DNA of 64,000 nt from Alphaproteobacteria bacterium (GTDB lineage Bacteria; Pseudomonadota; Alphaproteobacteria; Micavibrionales; Micavibrionaceae), in NCBI GenBank assembly GCA_002690045.1, contig NZDE01000014.1, positions 1 to 64,000 of the forward strand. The letters run 5' to 3'. The notes under the pieces are model-generated. The model made no database searches and was not told where the DNA came from. It saw only the letters and a program-made list of their open reading frames with translations. The position numbers and the translations under genes were made by a program. Of the stretch, positions 63,339 through 64,000 are shown piece by piece; the stretch's first letter is position 1; each line of letters begins with the position of its first letter.

Positions 63339-64000
63339 AGCCTAACAGCCATGCCGCGCTGGTAATGTTCAACAATGATTTCCGCAACTTCACGCGTTGC
63401 ATCTAAGCGCGGCATTATCTGGGTTGGAAATGGCTGTGATAAATCAAGCTTATCAATATACGCAATATGGCCTTTTTCTTCTAACTCAGAAAGAAGTATG
63501 GATGTACCAGCCAGATGAACCGTCTTTTCGGTATAGAGCGCATCACTAACCATTGAATATGAACTGCCCGCAACAATGACATGATCCGCGTTTGCTAACA
63601 GCCCTAAATAAGGGTTATTGCCACGTTCAATAGCCGCATAATCGACACAGCGCACATCCATCTGTGGGTTGAACTCACCTTTAACCGCTGCATTCCAAAA
63701 ATCTTTTTCAAGATCGCGCTCTGTGCCTAACGCACGACGTCCAGGGCAAATAAAATAAGTAATATCATCATAATGTTCAGCCAATTGTACAAGGCGTTTT
63801 GTAAGCGTACCTGTGTTTACTGGACTCGCCAACATCACGGCAACTAACTGCCCTTTTATATCTGGATATATTTTTTTGAACTTCGCGCCTTCTTCGTGCA
63901 AGATTTGATCACTCAAATTATGCGGCACCATATTATGGCGGCAGAATTTACGCGATAGGCTTTCACCAATATGATGCACACTAACAACGGGCTTTTCATC
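63335..64000 (-). CDS. ELM1-like (DUF1022) protein, 5' part beyond window
   Basis: The frame is open to the window end (222 codons including the stop, no upstream stop), so the start lies outside. The segment ERGNNPYLGLLANADHVIVAGSSYSMVSDALYTEKTVHLAG matches the ELM1/DUF1022 family pattern (NPYxGxLAxADxxxVTxDSxSMVSEA), given in pieces. The fold resembles GT-B glycosyltransferases. Bacterial members are uncharacterised; the plant homologue affects mitochondrial fission. A GTG at 63979 exists but is internal. It converges on the HD-domain gene. Confidence 0.65.
   Translation of the reverse strand, partial: DEKPVVSVHHIGESLSRKFCRHNMVPHNLSDQILHEEGAKFKKIYPDIKGQLVAVMLASPVNTGTLTKRLVQLAEHYDDITYFICPGRRALGTERDLEKDFWNAAVKGEFNPQMDVRCVDYAAIERGNNPYLGLLANADHVIVAGSSYSMVSDALYTEKTVHLAGTSILLSELEEKGHIAYIDKLDLSQPFPTQIMPRLDATREVAEIIVEHYQRGMAVRL

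Overview
The window looks like chromosomal core DNA of a low-to-moderate GC alphaproteobacterium. Supporting points are: an F0-only ATP synthase cluster (atpI-atpB-atpE-b'-atpF) with paired b and b' subunits and no F1 genes beside it; bolA next to a J-domain gene and cobS-cobT; a ribbon-helix-helix protein of the alphaproteobacterial type; a MoxR/DUF58/DUF4159 gene set; and xerD beside accA and aroKB. The genus cannot be fixed from sequence alone. No tRNA, rRNA, CRISPR array, insertion sequence or prophage was recognised, and no stretch above 300 bases lacks a gene or gene remnant.

Layout. 1-5.2 kb: mutY (cut by the window edge), a dciA-like gene, efp, an inositol-monophosphatase gene, an OmpA-like gene, a tandem pair of small paralogues (one broken by an in-frame stop) and a DsbA-like gene. 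5.2-12.5 kb: a perfect inverted repeat directly before smc, then smc, the F0 ATP synthase genes and mazG. 12.5-18 kb: two unrecognised genes, class II aldolase, epmA, rpmE and the CCA-adding enzyme. 18-24.9 kb: moxR, DUF58, BatA/DUF4159 and a large membrane protein in one tight operon. 24.9-33.4 kb: a LuxR-type response regulator, a lytic transglycosylase, dapA-smpB, leuD-leuB and an NfeD/SPFH pair. 33.4-39.9 kb (minus strand): TetR-type regulator, DUF2330 protein, glycosyltransferase-GtrA fusion, GT-C membrane protein, a pilin-like gene, and a macro-domain-like gene. 39.9-48.2 kb: peptide-binding protein, lipoprotein, aroK-aroB-corC, a small membrane protein, xerD and accA. 48.2-57 kb: ribbon-helix-helix protein, bolA, J-domain protein, cobS-cobT, a YgjP-like peptidase, PHA depolymerase, and a convergent pair of very diverged CbiB-like and CobT(CobU)-like genes. 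57-64 kb: rpmB, tgt, two isochorismatase-fold hydrolases, an unknown gene, a peroxiredoxin, leuC, an HD-domain gene and an ELM1-like gene cut by the window edge.

How it fits together. Most genes are housekeeping: translation (efp, epmA, rpmE, rpmB, smpB, tgt, cca), chromosome maintenance (smc, xerD, mutY, dciA), biosynthesis (leuBCD, aroBK, dapA, accA) and energy (F0, fba, phaZ). efp and epmA are both present, so EF-P lysylation is plausible. The most unusual items are the CbiB-like/CobU-like pair, both members of which appear to have lost hallmark active-site residues; a Tgt with a eukaryote/Chlamydia-like substrate loop and no zinc cysteines; the 104-bp palindromic element at the smc start; the tandem paralogue pair with a nonsense codon; and a b' ATP synthase subunit with a histidine-rich N-terminal extension. 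Start sites were moved from the longest reading frame where a Shine-Dalgarno sequence or family alignment favoured a later codon.
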